Source: Phoma sp. XZ068 (Eukaryota > Ascomycota > Dothideomycetes > Pleosporales > Didymellaceae). From it: DNA of 64,000 nucleotides. Of this stretch, positions 22,439 to 34,225 are shown piece after piece. The first letter of the stretch is position 1, and every line of letters begins with the position of its first letter. Under the pieces are notes generated by a model, which saw only the letters and a program-made list of their open reading frames with translations, made no database searches and was not told the DNA's origin. Both the position numbers and the translations under genes were made by a program. The stretch is taken from positions 248,001 through 312,000 of the forward strand of contig RBKR01000029.1 in the NCBI GenBank assembly GCA_004835665.1, read 5' to 3'.

Positions 22439-22696
22439 CTACCCTCAAACACCAAATGCCTTAGCTCAGCCATTCGGCACTAGAACACACTCCATCACTG
22501 CTACAACTCCACACTACCCCAGATTTCGACTCCGCAGAAGCAGCTTGGCATGATGGGGATATTCTCGTTATTATTTTAAAGTCCTGGCTCCAACAGGGTA
22601 GCCCATTGTGCGACTTCCAACAGCCAGCAGACCAATTTCAACCTTCCTCAGTCCACATTGCATCCATATCGCAAACAAGCCTTTCCAGCATCCAAG

Positions 22697-24354
22697 ATGA
22701 AGGACGAGCTCGAGAAGCAGAATCTACCCAGCGCCACAATGATTGAACGTGTGGCCAACGACGACCTGCAGCTCGGCGAAACCCTCGTCGAGAAGGACCG
22801 CGACAGTTCACTCTGGGCCTCAGCAATGTCCCACAAGCTTATATTGGCCCACTCCATTGCTGCTCTCCTAGCTGGAGGAGTGTTTGGCTACGACAGCGTC
22901 ATCAACGGAGCCTCGATCTCCATGCCAGCTTTTCTACTCTACTTCGGCGAGCACACAGCAACAGGATCCTTGTTCGTTCCTTCGATATGGGCATCGATGT
23001 GGACTGCTATGTCGTATTTGCTTCAAGCTATCGGAGGATTCGGAATCGGATTTGTCTCTGATCGGATTGGACGCAAATGGGCCTGCGTGGGCGCCGCTTG
23101 TATCTCGATCGTAGGTGTTGGCGTCCAGTTCGCCGCCACAAGCAGGGGCATGCTGCTCGGGGGAAAGATGATCAACGGGTTGGCTATTGGTTGCATCTTC
23201 GCATCAGCCACATCTTGGGCCTCCGAGATCTCGCCCCTGCGCCTTCGAGGCCCCATACAGTCCAGTATTGTTCTGTTCATGGTCTTGATGCAAGCAGTCG
23301 GCCTTGTCACGATCCGCGTGTATATCGAAAATATATCGCCTTCTGCCTTTCGGACAGTATTCGCCCTGCAGTGGATCTGGCCTGTTGCTGCTGGGTTGGC
23401 CTTCACCATCATGCCGGAGTCACCAACCTTCCTCGTTCAGAAAGGCAAAATCGCTGCGGCTAAGAAAGCGATGTCTCGGCTATATGGATCTAATAACCAT
23501 ATTGATGCCCGCCTTGCGGTTCTATGCAAACAAGTAGAACAAGAGCGCTCACAGGCTGAAGCACACGGCAGTGCTGGCTACCTTGAGCTTTTCCGTGGCA
23601 CGAATCTTAAGCGAACATTCACAGTGTTTTGGCTCTTCCTTGCTGCCGGACTCAATGGGGCGTCTTTACTTTCCCAGAACACCTACTTCTTGATTATTGC
23701 TGGACTTCCAGCAGTACACGCATTTGATGTTGGCATTGGTGGCTTTGGTTTAGCCATCATCGCTATCGTGTTCAGCTGGTTCTACATAGAGAAGTTTGGT
23801 CGCCGCTCGATCTGGCTTGCGGGTGTCGCTGTGAACATCGTGACTATGGCAGTCATTGGCGGTCTATACTATTCGACCTCCAAGGGTAGTTTGTGGGCTG
23901 TTGCCATATTGATGTAAGTCTATTCATAGATTGAGAGAAATGTTGACTAACGAGTTGTGATAGGAACGCACTCATTGCATGGCAACTCCTCACCATGACG
24001 TCCATTGGCTGGGTGATCACCGCCGAAGTTTCTTCGTACCGCCTGCGAGCGAAAACCCAGTCCATAGGCGTGGTCTCAAATGCCACAGTGACTTGGTTGT
24101 TCACCTTCACAGTACCATACATGTACAACACGGATGCTGGAAACCTTGGCGCACGTACAGGATTCGTGTTCATGGCTACCTCGGTGCTTCTTTTCATCGG
24201 TTCTTGGTTCTTGGTTCCGGATTTGCACGGCTTCACCACCGACGAGGTTGACTGGTTGTACTCGCAGAAGATCCCGGTCAGGCACTTTCAACAGTATGCT
24301 GGTGGAAGGGCGAAGGAAGGTGCAGCATTGAGGGCATGTGCTACGGATAAGTGA
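22697..24354 (+). CDS. MFS sugar transporter (MAL/alpha-glucoside permease type)
   Basis: Exons 22697-23913 and 23964-24354 join in frame to 535 residues; the 50-nt intron has GTAAGT and TAG ends. Twelve hydrophobic segments are expected; visible sugar-porter marks are GGVFGYDSVINGASISMP in span 1, the loop 2-3 motif SDRIGRKW, the PESPTFLVQKGK sequence after span 6, and EKFGRR in the loop 8-9 region. The N-terminal ~40 residues are polar and cytosolic. This group imports disaccharides or glycosides by proton symport across the plasma membrane; substrate is inferred only from the neighbours (rhamnosidase, GH43). The ATG at 22697 is the first in the frame. Confidence 0.88.
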
Positions 24355-24651
24355 GCCATAGTATTGACGACCAAGATGGGATACCGAAGAAATAGTAAAA
24401 CCAGAACGTATGTAGTTTGAGTGTAAGTATCGGCAAGCCTTGTACCAGCTTTGTGCAATATACCCGTAATTAGTCACCGCTATAAACTTAGTGCCACTGA
24501 TTTCTTAATTTTTGGAGAGCGTATCTTGGAAGGAGGAACGATGAGCCTAGAACAAAACTATGCTAAGCAGAATATTCAAGACCATGCCTAAACAATGAGT
24601 TGTGATTCACTCTTTACAACTACTTGGTTCTATCTGTGAGAGACAATTGTG

Positions 24652-26175
24652 TCACGCTGCAGTTGGCGCCAGAACTTGCCACTCCTTCACTGCAACGCCA
24701 CCGAATTTACTATCACGTCCCGATGCAACTAAAACAGCCCGCACCGATGTGGTCCTGACTTCCGAAAATTCAACATCAGCAGGATCATCTGTGACAGCTG
24801 TCGGATACGTCGCGGCAATGGGCGTCCACGACCCATCATCGGCAAGATACTCCATACTCCAACTAGCAGGTGGCGGCACGCCAATATTCGAACCAGCAGG
24901 CTGATCAGCGAAAAAGATCATACGAGCGCCGTTCATAGCGATCGTCTCATTCCAAGTAAGAACAATTGTAGATGTCTTGGGTGAGTTGTCGCCGGCATAA
25001 GAGGACCAATACTCAGGCGGAAGGGGGTTTGATGGAATCTTGCCGTCATTCAGGGCAGCTACCCAGTACTGAATTGGTGTCGTATTTGCAGATCTCGCCT
25101 TTGCGCGGAGAGCGATATTGCGTGTTGGCTCCGCAGGCGGTGCTGGCCGCCTTGTTTGTACCACTTTATTGATACGAGGTGGATCTTGAGCATCGTCAAA
25201 GGTCATCACATCGAATGCAACGCTTCGCCGGAAGTTTCCTCCGGTTTCAGCATCCGCAGTGTGGTAAACAAGGAACCACTCATCGTTGAGCTCGACTGCA
25301 CCAGGGTGCGAGGTTGTGGACGATACGATATCGAGGATGACTCCGCGGAAGGTCCAAGGCCCCAGCGGTGAGCTTGAGGTTCCATACGCGATACAAGCGT
25401 GGTATGAAGTAGGTGTACACGGAGAATCAGGGCCCGCGTTGTTTGCAGCGTACAACATGTAGTATGTTCCGTTGCGTTTCGTAATCCACGGTGCTTCGAA
25501 GAATCCGGTCAATGTTGAGACGGTCGTAACCTCACCAATAGGTGTGATCATGTCGCTTTGAAATTGATATCCGCGAAGGGCGCCAAAAGTTCCATAATAG
25601 ACGTACACTTTTCCATCTTCGTCGACTAAGATCGTCGGGTCGATGTTTTGGATGTCGTTCCCTGGTGAAGGCACGGACTGCGATAGCACAGGGCCTGAGG
25701 GATGGGCGTCTTTGAAGGGGCCCAGGGGACTGTCCGCAACAGCAACTCCAATCGCGAACTTGTCCGCATTGCTTGACTTAACTTCTGTCACCGGTGCATA
25801 TAGATAAAATCTTCCATCCGGCCCTTCCACAATCTGTGCTGCGTACGCCGTTCCGGCAGCCGCCCAAGCGAATACCTCGTTTGGCTTGATAATTCCGGGA
25901 TAGAAGTCCCAGTCCGACCCTGCAGGATTAGGTGTCGATTTCGAAACGAAAATCTCCCATTCGTTGATGATGAAGCTGTTATCGTCTTTAGGCGCTGCGT
26001 CATGACCAGCCAATATGTACAAGGTGTTATTGACAACTAATGGGCCCGGATCTGCAGAAAAGTACGATCCATCAGCTATTATCGGGTTGCCCGTAGATTT
26101 GACTTGAATAGGTTGCGACTGAGCGCTCGCTCCCAAGCCTCGCAAAAGCAGGACACTTGCAAGGAAGTAGAACAT
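24652..26175 (-). CDS. Secreted GH43 glycoside hydrolase with C-terminal beta domain
   Basis: Intronless, 507 residues from the ATG at 26175. That start gives a typical signal peptide (MFYFLASVLLLRGLGASAQS). A further in-frame ATG at 26217 is less likely because a TATAAA (minus strand, about 26235) lies only ~15 bp from it. The five-bladed propeller of GH43 shows the three acidic residues: D42 (ADPGP), D179 (NIDPT) and E227 (FFEAPW). After about residue 350 there is a second domain (DGKIPSNPLPPEYWSSY...) resembling a beta-sandwich/F5-8-type module. GH43 enzymes cleave arabinose- or xylose-containing plant polysaccharides outside the cell. The transporter gene is tail-to-tail with it. Confidence 0.87.
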   Translation of the reverse strand: MFYFLASVLLLRGLGASAQSQPIQVKSTGNPIIADGSYFSADPGPLVVNNTLYILAGHDAAPKDDNSFIINEWEIFVSKSTPNPAGSDWDFYPGIIKPNEVFAWAAAGTAYAAQIVEGPDGRFYLYAPVTEVKSSNADKFAIGVAVADSPLGPFKDAHPSGPVLSQSVPSPGNDIQNIDPTILVDEDGKVYVYYGTFGALRGYQFQSDMITPIGEVTTVSTLTGFFEAPWITKRNGTYYMLYAANNAGPDSPCTPTSYHACIAYGTSSSPLGPWTFRGVILDIVSSTTSHPGAVELNDEWFLVYHTADAETGGNFRRSVAFDVMTFDDAQDPPRINKVVQTRRPAPPAEPTRNIALRAKARSANTTPIQYWVAALNDGKIPSNPLPPEYWSSYAGDNSPKTSTIVLTWNETIAMNGARMIFFADQPAGSNIGVPPPASWSMEYLADDGSWTPIAATYPTAVTDDPADVEFSEVRTTSVRAVLVASGRDSKFGGVAVKEWQVLAPTAA

Positions 26176-27946
26176 ATCAGCGATGAAGGACGCAATCGGC
26201 TGGCCGAACTTCAGCATGAAGTCCTCATGGTCAATTTATACAGAGACAAAGTGTGGGCCGACGAATCAATGCATTGAACGTGTATAATGACGATGAAACT
26301 GCGGGGATGTAAACACGAAGGACGTTAATTGTTCCGATCATCTCGGAGCCCCAGCCGTGGTCCTCTAATCTGCAGCTGCCTCGTACAGTTAGCGCCTGTT
26401 TCAAGCTTCGAAACAGAGAGCATCATCAACTCACGAGACCTAAATACGAAGAATCACGACTGCAACTGACCTTCCCAAAGAATATGGAATTTTCACGCAT
26501 CGGGCATCGGGACAATTGCCAGGCGTAAAGGTTCGTTTTGTTGGTCTACAGCTACTGAGGACTGTAACTTGATACACATTCATCTAAGTATTTCTAGTGA
26601 ATCTTTCTATGTATATTGATACCCACTTTACTTAGCTACTCGAGCTCAGCTTTATTTGCCTGCACCCACTCTGATAGAATAGTGGGTTTTCGCTCAGAAT
26701 GCTTCGAGTAATCAACTTCGGTCTTCAGGATGTGCCTCGCTTTGTCATCGTGGGTACTTGATGGAGGTATACGATATTCAGGATAGGACTTGTGAACTAT
26801 ATTAGCGTCTCGTTAGGCCGAGCTTGTCCATCAGCTACAATTCGAAGTCTCACTAGCAGCATATGACGTCATCAACACCCCAGACTCCCCCTATCCTGTA
26901 CAGTTACCAGAGTACCAAGAGGCACAAAGAATCGAACGGTACTGGGCGAAGAAGCGCGAGTCGGTCGATCAAAATAGCTACTTCGCCTCACCGTTTCCTG
27001 CAGCCTTATCGACGCCATGCGTTCATTGTGCCTCGCTTTCGTGTTTGCCTCAACTGCTAATATTTACCTTTTCCCAATTCCCGTGAATGGCCTTAAAAGC
27101 GCACGAGTGCTCAAATAAATCGACTGGATAAATGTTAATCACAGACTGCGGGTAGTGACCAGGTCGCTCGGAAATTCTAAATATTTCAATAGACTTAAGC
27201 CTTCCCGCAACCGTACTATGCTTTTCAAGACCAAGGATCTGAAGGTCATTCGGGGGAGCTACTCGGCGAGTTAGCGCCACCACAGGCCTCATTCGGTTAT
27301 GTTTATCTCCTGTGACTGAAGATTTGTCGGCTGAGCCAAATCATCCGACCAGATGGCGATAGCCACCACCCCTTAAAGCTGCTGTTCTGCTCATCCTGTG
27401 AATAAAGCACATCTCGCTAGACAAGTGGCGACGCATGGGGCTGCTTCGACGCAGAAAGTTGGTGTCTCGATGGTAGGGGTGGGTGTTGCGTTGTCATCGG
27501 CGTTGCAGTAGGCGTGGGTGCTCTCGGGTCGTTGTTTCGTGTGAGAAGCAAGTCAAACACATCCTAAGATTGCTCACCGTCCTTTCCCCAGATATTCAAA
27601 TGAGAGTAGAGAAGGAAAGCTCAGCAAAGTGTGAGTTGAGGAATGTCGCTGACCTGAGAATTTAAAGCGGCGTACATGCGATCTTATCTATACAGATTAA
27701 GGCAGACGCACCATACAGAGTGCCAAATGAAATCTTCCTTCATGCACTTCGAAGTCGGCAAACGTATCGCATAAGGAATATACGGGAGAAGAGGCGAACC
27801 CAATTGATGTCAAATAAGCTTCACTCAACCACCCTCATTAGATGATCAGATATTTTCCATTTGGAATTCACTTTTCAAAGAGCTGGATTAACGACTATGA
27901 GATATGCTATACATCTGTATCAAGACAACCACGTTACTCCCAGCGA
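26176..27946. other. Long intergenic region, no gene supported
   Basis: About 1.8 kb. It holds the GH43 promoter on the left (TATAAA on the minus strand near 26231-26238). Short frames at 26863-27060 and 27483-27665 have no domain signal. A Gly/Val-rich stretch around 27470-27550 may be a coding remnant but is not supported. Confidence 0.4.
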
Positions 27947-28981
27947 TTAATCAAAGAACGCAGTATCTCTCAGCTGATGAATTGGCCATGCTCTATAAGA
28001 TGACGAGGTTGATGAACGTGCTTGTAACGCGCCTGAAGTGCTCGATTGCATCATTTGGGGTGCATAACTTGTATGGGAATGGGGAGTTGCGTAAGTCGAA
28101 TAGGTATGCATCTGCTGCATTGGAGCGCTGACGTATTGGACTGGAATCTGCGAGCCGAGAGTTGCATCGAGGTTCCAGTAGCCTTGGGTGGCTGCCTGAC
28201 TGGAATTTGGATATAACGCATGGCTTGTAGCCCAGTGTTGGGTACCGGGGTGTTGCTGATGGCTTGCTGACATTGAATTACCCGGAGAGGTAAGCCCTGC
28301 CCAGGACCATGCCATGTCGTTGTTATGTGCTGCCGAGTTTTGTTGCTGCATGTATGGTGCATGGCCGTCGTATGGCATAGTTGTCATGGAGTGATCCACG
28401 CATAAAGCATCCAATTCGTATTGTATAGGGGTGCCTGGGTCGGAGGAAGAGCTTCCTAAACTATCGTCGTATTGGGCTGCTTGCGTTGCAGAGCGGCGTG
28501 CGAGTACTGAGTAGCGGTTCTTTACACAATTCTTCGAGCGATGTGGAAGATGTTGTTTTTGTATGTCCTTCCAATGTCGCCCAAGCCTCTCTACCGCCTT
28601 CAATAGTGCTGTGTCTTCGTCCTCACGCCACTCGCTATGGTCAAGGCGAGGATCAAGCGATTGTTGCCAGCGTTTCGCACACTGATCGGCACTACGCGAG
28701 GTGACGCAAGTGGCCACCTTTGTCCACTGCGACCCATAGCGGTGTACACCATGGGTCAGTAGTTGATCTTCGAACTTTGACCATTGGCCTTTTCGTAAAC
28801 CTTCAGCGACTGAGTTGTGCCACCTCTTCCTGCAGTCTTTGTTTGTTCGACCTGGAAGCGCCAAGGCGACTTGACACCAGTCTTTGCCGCCACCCTGTGC
28901 TTGTTGAGCCTCAACATGTTCGCGTAAGGTCTGATCTTCAGCCGCTGTCCACCTCCTAGGTTGTCGATCGGAGTTTGCCAT
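27947..28981 (-). CDS. Three-repeat MYB/SANT DNA-binding protein
   Basis: Single-exon, 344 residues from the ATG at 28981. Three SANT/MYB repeats are visible: residues about 8-58 (RRWTAAEDQTL...CRKRWHNS), 62-110 (KGQWSKFEDQLL...CAKRWQQS) and 113-162 (SEWREDEDTALL...VKNRYSVL). Each keeps the spaced tryptophans, though the third Trp of the third repeat is replaced by Tyr, as is common. The C-terminal half is Gln/Ser/His/Tyr-rich and looks like an activation region. It acts in the nucleus as a transcription regulator; targets unknown. The order of repeats (R1R2R3) separates it from two-repeat FlbD-type proteins. Confidence 0.87.
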   Translation of the reverse strand: MANSDRQPRRWTAAEDQTLREHVEAQQAQGGGKDWCQVALALPGRTNKDCRKRWHNSVAEGLRKGQWSKFEDQLLTHGVHRYGSQWTKVATCVTSRSADQCAKRWQQSLDPRLDHSEWREDEDTALLKAVERLGRHWKDIQKQHLPHRSKNCVKNRYSVLARRSATQAAQYDDSLGSSSSDPGTPIQYELDALCVDHSMTTMPYDGHAPYMQQQNSAAHNNDMAWSWAGLTSPGNSMSASHQQHPGTQHWATSHALYPNSSQAATQGYWNLDATLGSQIPVQYVSAPMQQMHTYSTYATPHSHTSYAPQMMQSSTSGALQARSSTSSSYRAWPIHQLRDTAFFD

Positions 28982-30373
28982 GATGAATGTCTGCTACCAA
29001 GGCTTGCAGGACTCGAGAAGCACCGAGGGGAAGTAGAGGATGAGTTGAAGTGCAATTGATATCCAAAAGAGGAGTGAAGTTGCCAATTCTGCGACAAAGG
29101 ATATATATTGTATCAGTTGGTAGCGAATAATTGAAAGACAAGAGCTGGATCCGTCAGCTTAATGTATGGCTGATATAGGTCAATCAAACAGGAATGTCAA
29201 CACGTTGGTTCAGATCTCCTAGATGATGGACGCTGCAAGTCGACTGTTCAAGGTTCTTCAGCCCTCCGGTGAAGCGGCATGTACGTTGTGGAATAGTCAA
29301 TCACCAATGCACACGATGTATTGTCTTTGTTTGAGCAGTGGTGGTGAGAATGCCTGTATCATCATTGGCTATCATCATGGTGCATTGCAATAGGCATATG
29401 CGGTCTTGGCCTGGTAACTGTCAGGGACCGACTCACGGCCCTAGATCTTAGCCCGAGGAGCCTGCAAGTGGTCTTTCATGATGGAAAAGACCCGCGTAGA
29501 TCATTGACCGGTGCGGTTCAAGGCAAGGCTGGAGGCGGTATGTCCGAAAAGCATTGTCAGCTTATCGTTCCACAGCGACGATCAACGAGACAGGGCTGAT
29601 GAGGCGTTACAGATGTCTGGAACGCACCAATACCAGCCTAGAGGCTCATTTCTGTTTGCCAGTAGAACTCGAAGCTCAGGGCGTACGAAGAAGGTCGGTG
29701 TGGACAAAGATTGTGCGACCTGGGAAGAGCCGCGCACGTAAGCTGTGACATAGGTGTGTAAAGTAAGCGAACGGATGTGACGCTCCGTGTGAGAACAAAG
29801 CAAATTGCGTCTCGTGGTTCGGGCAATGCGTGGAAAATGGGGTTATCTCGGAAAATGAGGGTGAGCTTGTTTGGCACGCCAAGCATCCATCAAGTGGCAG
29901 GAACGGTGGATGGAAGCCTAAGCTGCAGGTACATGTCGCGGAGAATTTGAAGCTTGTCAGATTCAGGCTTATCACTACATGATAGCCGCTAGCGAGGTGC
30001 GAGTTCAGAGACTCGTGCAGGTTTCTCATGATGCAATCGCTTCATCGAAAGCTGTGCATGTGATGTCTAGCAGCACGCAGGTGCTGCCGAGAGGAGGTGT
30101 ACGAAGTATAGCGGTGACAATTGTGCGACCATGCTCGCGCGCCAAATTTAGCTCCGTCCATGCTTTCATTCCAGGGTTTGCTAGGTGCTGCACGTCAAGA
30201 GAGCGTGGAAGTGTTCACAAGCGTCGCCGCTATTGAAGCGGGGAAACGGCGTGGGGTGCTTTGGTACAACCGTGCCGTTTGCTGTGTTTTGATTCCTCGC
30301 TCATCTGCGAGTTTTGGCCGAATGTTGCTCGATGCTGGATCTGCCGCGTCATGTCACGTTTGAGACCTCAAGC
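28982..30373. other. Intergenic, no gene supported
   Basis: About 1.4 kb upstream of the MYB gene and beyond the 3' end of FYV7. Long leader and regulatory region is likely; only short, low-complexity frames are seen. Confidence 0.4.
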
Positions 30374-31036
30374 TCAGGACTTGCCCATGAGCCTTTGTGC
30401 CTTCTCCAACAGAACCTGACTCTCTCGCCCCAGCTTCCTTTGCCCGTTGGGGCCTCCCCTGGCCTTCGCCATTGCTTTTCTGAAGCGCTCGCGCTCGGCA
30501 ATTTTCTTCGTGCGCTCCCTGTCTGCGTCTTCTCTTGCCTTCTGCCGTGCTTCGGCGTCCTCTTTCTTCTTGCGCGCGATTTCAGCTTCTTTTTGAAATG
30601 GCTGCGATCGCGGCCGCCTTTGTCGTCGGTCGAACGATGACACGGGAGTCTCCTTCTCGGGCTCTTCGAGCATCTTCACTCGATCTGGGTGGGGCTCGAG
30701 CGTGGGTTCTGGTATGGGCTCGGCCGGCGCATCATGGTCGCCAGTGGCTTCTGCTTCGCGGTCGTAGACAGATTTGCGCGGCGCATCTTCTGCGCCCTCC
30801 TCTCGCGCCTTGAGCTTAGCATATTGCTTCTTGAGCTTGGCCTTGTAGATGATGTCCTCCTTGATCTTCTTCACTGCGCACCAGTTAGTGTGAGGTCAAA
30901 CAGTGATTATGGAGAGAAGCATGCCTTTGCGCCTGTGGGTGCCATCTGGCAGGTTTGCAGGGCCGATCTGGAAGCCTTTCTTCTGCTTCTTCACAGGCTT
31001 GGCCGAGTCGCCGTCATGTGCTCGTTTCTCTGCCAT
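30374..31036 (-). CDS. FYV7: rRNA-processing protein Fyv7 (two exons)
   Basis: Exons 31036-30925 and 30873-30374 join in frame to 203 residues. The N-terminal block KGFQIGPANLPDGTHRRK joins at the splice to VKKIKEDIIYKAKLKKQYAKLK, which is the conserved Fyv7/CCDC59 signature. The rest is a charged coiled-coil region (RKKKEDAEARQKAREDADRER) ending LLEKAQRLMGKS. Fyv7 acts in the nucleolus in small-subunit rRNA processing. No GT donor fits the junction; the best donor is GC (AAAG|GCATGC), giving a 51-nt GC-AG intron with a good CTAAC branch site. Confidence 0.82.
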
Positions 31037-31741
31037 GTCTGGTGGATGAGGTGTTTCTTCCTCTTGCCCGTGTTTCGTTATTTTCTTGCACGCGTCAATG
31101 CACTGGCAGGGAAGGCGCCTTCCAGCCGCCTTGGCAGCGCAATCGATAAGCAAGACCCGAGCTCCACTCAGACAGCCAACCGTGCCGCAGCGGAGACGAC
31201 GTGCCCGCTTTGTGCACCATGAAGGCTGAGCGCGCGCTTTCTTCACCATGCAAGCTTTGAACGTTTGCAGAGCGAAGCAAAGGCCGTTTCTCGTCGTGTG
31301 ACCTTCCCGCAGTAGCCAGACCGCCGGCCAAACTCGGTCGTCCCGCAGTTCCGCTCTATCAGCGCCCGATAAGACTCATGAACAGCAGCCAAGCTCGCCT
31401 TTCTCGACCATCGTAGCGCGTCATCCGTCAAGTCCCTGCCGCCATCACCTCCGCACCTTGCGCTCAGACACTTCACAGCATCTCGTTCCAAGTTTGAGCA
31501 GATTGTGCACGGTGAGGCGCCTACTGGAGCCAGCGCATCCTTTGAACTGAATTGAGTTTTCCTTCTTGTGTCATTCGCCGGGCCAGTGGGTGCTCCCAAC
31601 CCTTGATCTGCCATCTCAGTGCTCCACGCTCCTCGTCACGCCCGTCGTCACGCTTGTCACACCTTCGTTAAATCACCACCACTGTTGAGGCCTTGCCAAA
31701 TATTGTACCTATGTTGTCTCCAGCGATAAGTCGTTTCAAAT
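31037..31741. other. Divergent promoter region, doubtful small frame inside
   Basis: About 700 bases between FYV7 and the Atos-family gene. A 123-residue minus-strand frame (31243-31614) with several cysteines exists, but it lies in GC-rich DNA, has no recognisable domain, and is not called. Confidence 0.35.
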
Positions 31742-34225
31742 ATGCCGATATTTCATGATCCTCAAGAAAGTCCGCCATGGCGGACTGCACTCAGCCAGAT
31801 GTCGTCAGCTGAAGCCGCAAAAGAAGAAAGGACAGACCTCAACGAAGACGTTTCGCCCTTGGGCAGCTTGTCTTTGGAGAGTAGAATGGGCTTCAGCATG
31901 GCACGCGAACCACTCAGCCACGAAGCACGACCAACTTCGAGGGACCGGAATGGCCTGATTGAGAGGATCAAGCGTGTGAAGAGCCCTTTGTGGCAGTTTC
32001 GCCAGGACGTGAGTAGCTGATCCCCGGTGCGCACTTCAAACCGCGGGTATCGAGAGGTCAAATCTGGGCCGTTGAAGCTGACTATATGAATCCAGAACGA
32101 TAGCCGCCACGACCGTAACCTACAGTCTTCACGACCGTCCTCCCGAGATCGCCCAAGGACGCCCACCCCTCCTTCCAGTGATCTCCAGGTACCACGCACA
32201 GCGACCCCTGATCAGCTTTCCGACAACGCATCAGCAGGCCTGGAGATCGTGCGACCTCGCTCAGCACTGCACTCTGGAGACTTCCGTGAGCGGGAGGAAG
32301 GCGCAGATTCAAGCAATGTGTCTTCGTCCAACTTCCTGGCAACCTCGCCCGTTGCTCCATGGAATCGCTCCTTTCCTGCAGCCGCTATACCCCCCTCTCG
32401 ACATGCTGCTCAGTACGCTTTCACCAGCGCGCTCAGCTACGATCCTCCTCCTGTATCGCGTGCTCGAGCCATCTCCCAGTCGCCTTCAACCTCGTTTACG
32501 TTCATGCCACCCACGAGTCCGTTGGTACAGCAAGTGAACAACACCGATCTAGACAACATCTCACGACCAAGCTCCCGACGAGGTTCAAGAAGTCCGGATC
32601 GCAGCAGTCGGCGACACACCTTCTCTCCTGACTCCTTTCACCAGTATCAGACAACTCAAATGGCAAGGTCTGCATCTGGTACACCTGCAGCTCGTCATCT
32701 GCGACGTGGTGGAACTCCCTATCAGGCGCACCAGCCCAGACGATCTGTGACCTCACTCGTCCAGTTCGAACCGCACTCAAGCCCTCAAACACCGTTTGCC
32801 GCTCGCCGTCCTTCCGTGTCAGACGCGTCTCCCCTGCACCATGCGCCTATGGTTGGTTCATATGAGGAATCAATACTTCGTGGCCGAATGTCGACCACAC
32901 CTTCGCGACCGCTGGACTTTGTCGCCAAGGTTGGAGTACTTGGAAGGGGGCAATGCAAATCGAGTCTCAAATGCCCACCACACGTGACTATTCCATTTCC
33001 AGCAGTATTCTACAGCTACAATACTGGAAACGGTAGAATATCTGACAACGAGCCAAGTCCTTACGTTGGCCTTATCGATTTGGAGCATTCGCTCCCCCCT
33101 CCCGTAGAGACCCACGAGCTCAGCAAGCGAAGACGACGACATGCCGCCCCAGCGCCTGAGCAAGATAATCTCGATTTTCGGCTCCAGTTCGATGAGCACG
33201 ATGGCGAAAACGGCGCTGCAGAGCTGCGCCGTAAGGAAAAGAAAAAGCGGAGGTCAACGTCACCCAAAGCACCGCCAGGTGGCTGCTACCGCATTCCTGC
33301 AGAGGGCCAGCTACAGATTGTACTGAAGAACCCCAACAGAACAGCGGTAAAGCTGTTCCTCGTACCATACGATGTGTCAGACATGGAGCCTGGCCAAAAG
33401 ACGTTCATACGTCAGCGCAGCTATTCAGCTGGACCCATTATCGATATGCCGATGTCATCGCGCAAGAATTTGGGAACTGATCGACCGGAAGCCGCGATTA
33501 GCAACTCAGACGATCCAAGGGATCGACCCATCCTGCGATATCTGGTCCATCTGCACATCTGCTGTACAGGGAAGAACCGCTTTTATCTGTACAAGAGTAT
33601 CCGTGTGGTTTTTGCCAATCGAGTACCCGACGGAAAGGAGAAGCTGCGCAACGAAATACAACAACCTGAACCGAAGTACAGCACCTACAAGCCTTCAAGG
33701 GATTCCATGGCGTCGCAAGCCGCATCGCCACCCGGCACATCCGCTGCAGCCAATAAAGCTCGACGACAAAGTGCAGTTTGGCCACTCTCTCGCTCCCAGC
33801 AGATGTACGACCAAATGGACGGTCTTTCACAAAGACCTCAGCTGCCTCCACCTGCTGTACGCTTCACTGGAGGCCCACTGAGCTCGTCAGCATCCGGCGA
33901 CTACGGCTCAAATATTCCGCTCATGCAGCCAATTCCCTTCAACCTTACACGCTTAGCTGCGATTGAATCGCGCCCAGTATCCCGCGAGCAAATGGATATC
34001 GATCCCAAGAGCCCCTTTAGGTCGCCACTTGCATCGCCTCCGCCAGGTCTTGGGAATTCAACCATACATCAGGAAGCGACTTTCGAAAAGCTTAACAGAG
34101 GCGATATTGGTTACGGCGGCAATGCCTTTTCGCCCCTGGGTAGTCCAGCTTCGCCGCCAGCTGCTGGACTTTTGGCGCAGCGACTACGTGGGCTCGAAGT
34201 GCAGCCTGACGAAGACGCCAGGTGA
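31742..34225 (+). CDS. Atos-family (FAM214-like) conserved protein (two exons)
   Basis: Exons 31742-32008 and 32096-34225 join in frame (87-nt intron) to 798 residues. After ~340 residues of Ser/Pro/Arg-rich disordered sequence comes the Atos conserved region: YEESILRGRMS with DFVAKVGVLGRGQC (about residues 342-375), PFPAVFYSY, YVGLIDLE, then GQLQIVLKNPNRTAVKLFLVPYD and the terminal block RYLVHLHI...YKSIRVVFANRVPDGKEKLRNE (to about 610). This matches the DUF4210 plus 'chromosome segregation during meiosis' domain pair of animal and fungal Atos proteins, thought to act in transcription regulation. The tail is again Pro/Ser-rich. Nuclear location is inferred. Confidence 0.85.

Noticed and set aside
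27470..27560. Gly/Val-rich stretch resembling a membrane-span remnant
   Set aside because: Readable only across stops in one frame; too short to call a relic.
31243..31614. 123-residue minus-strand frame with several cysteines
   Set aside because: Lies in GC-rich DNA between two real divergent genes, overlaps other equally long frames and shows no recognisable motif.
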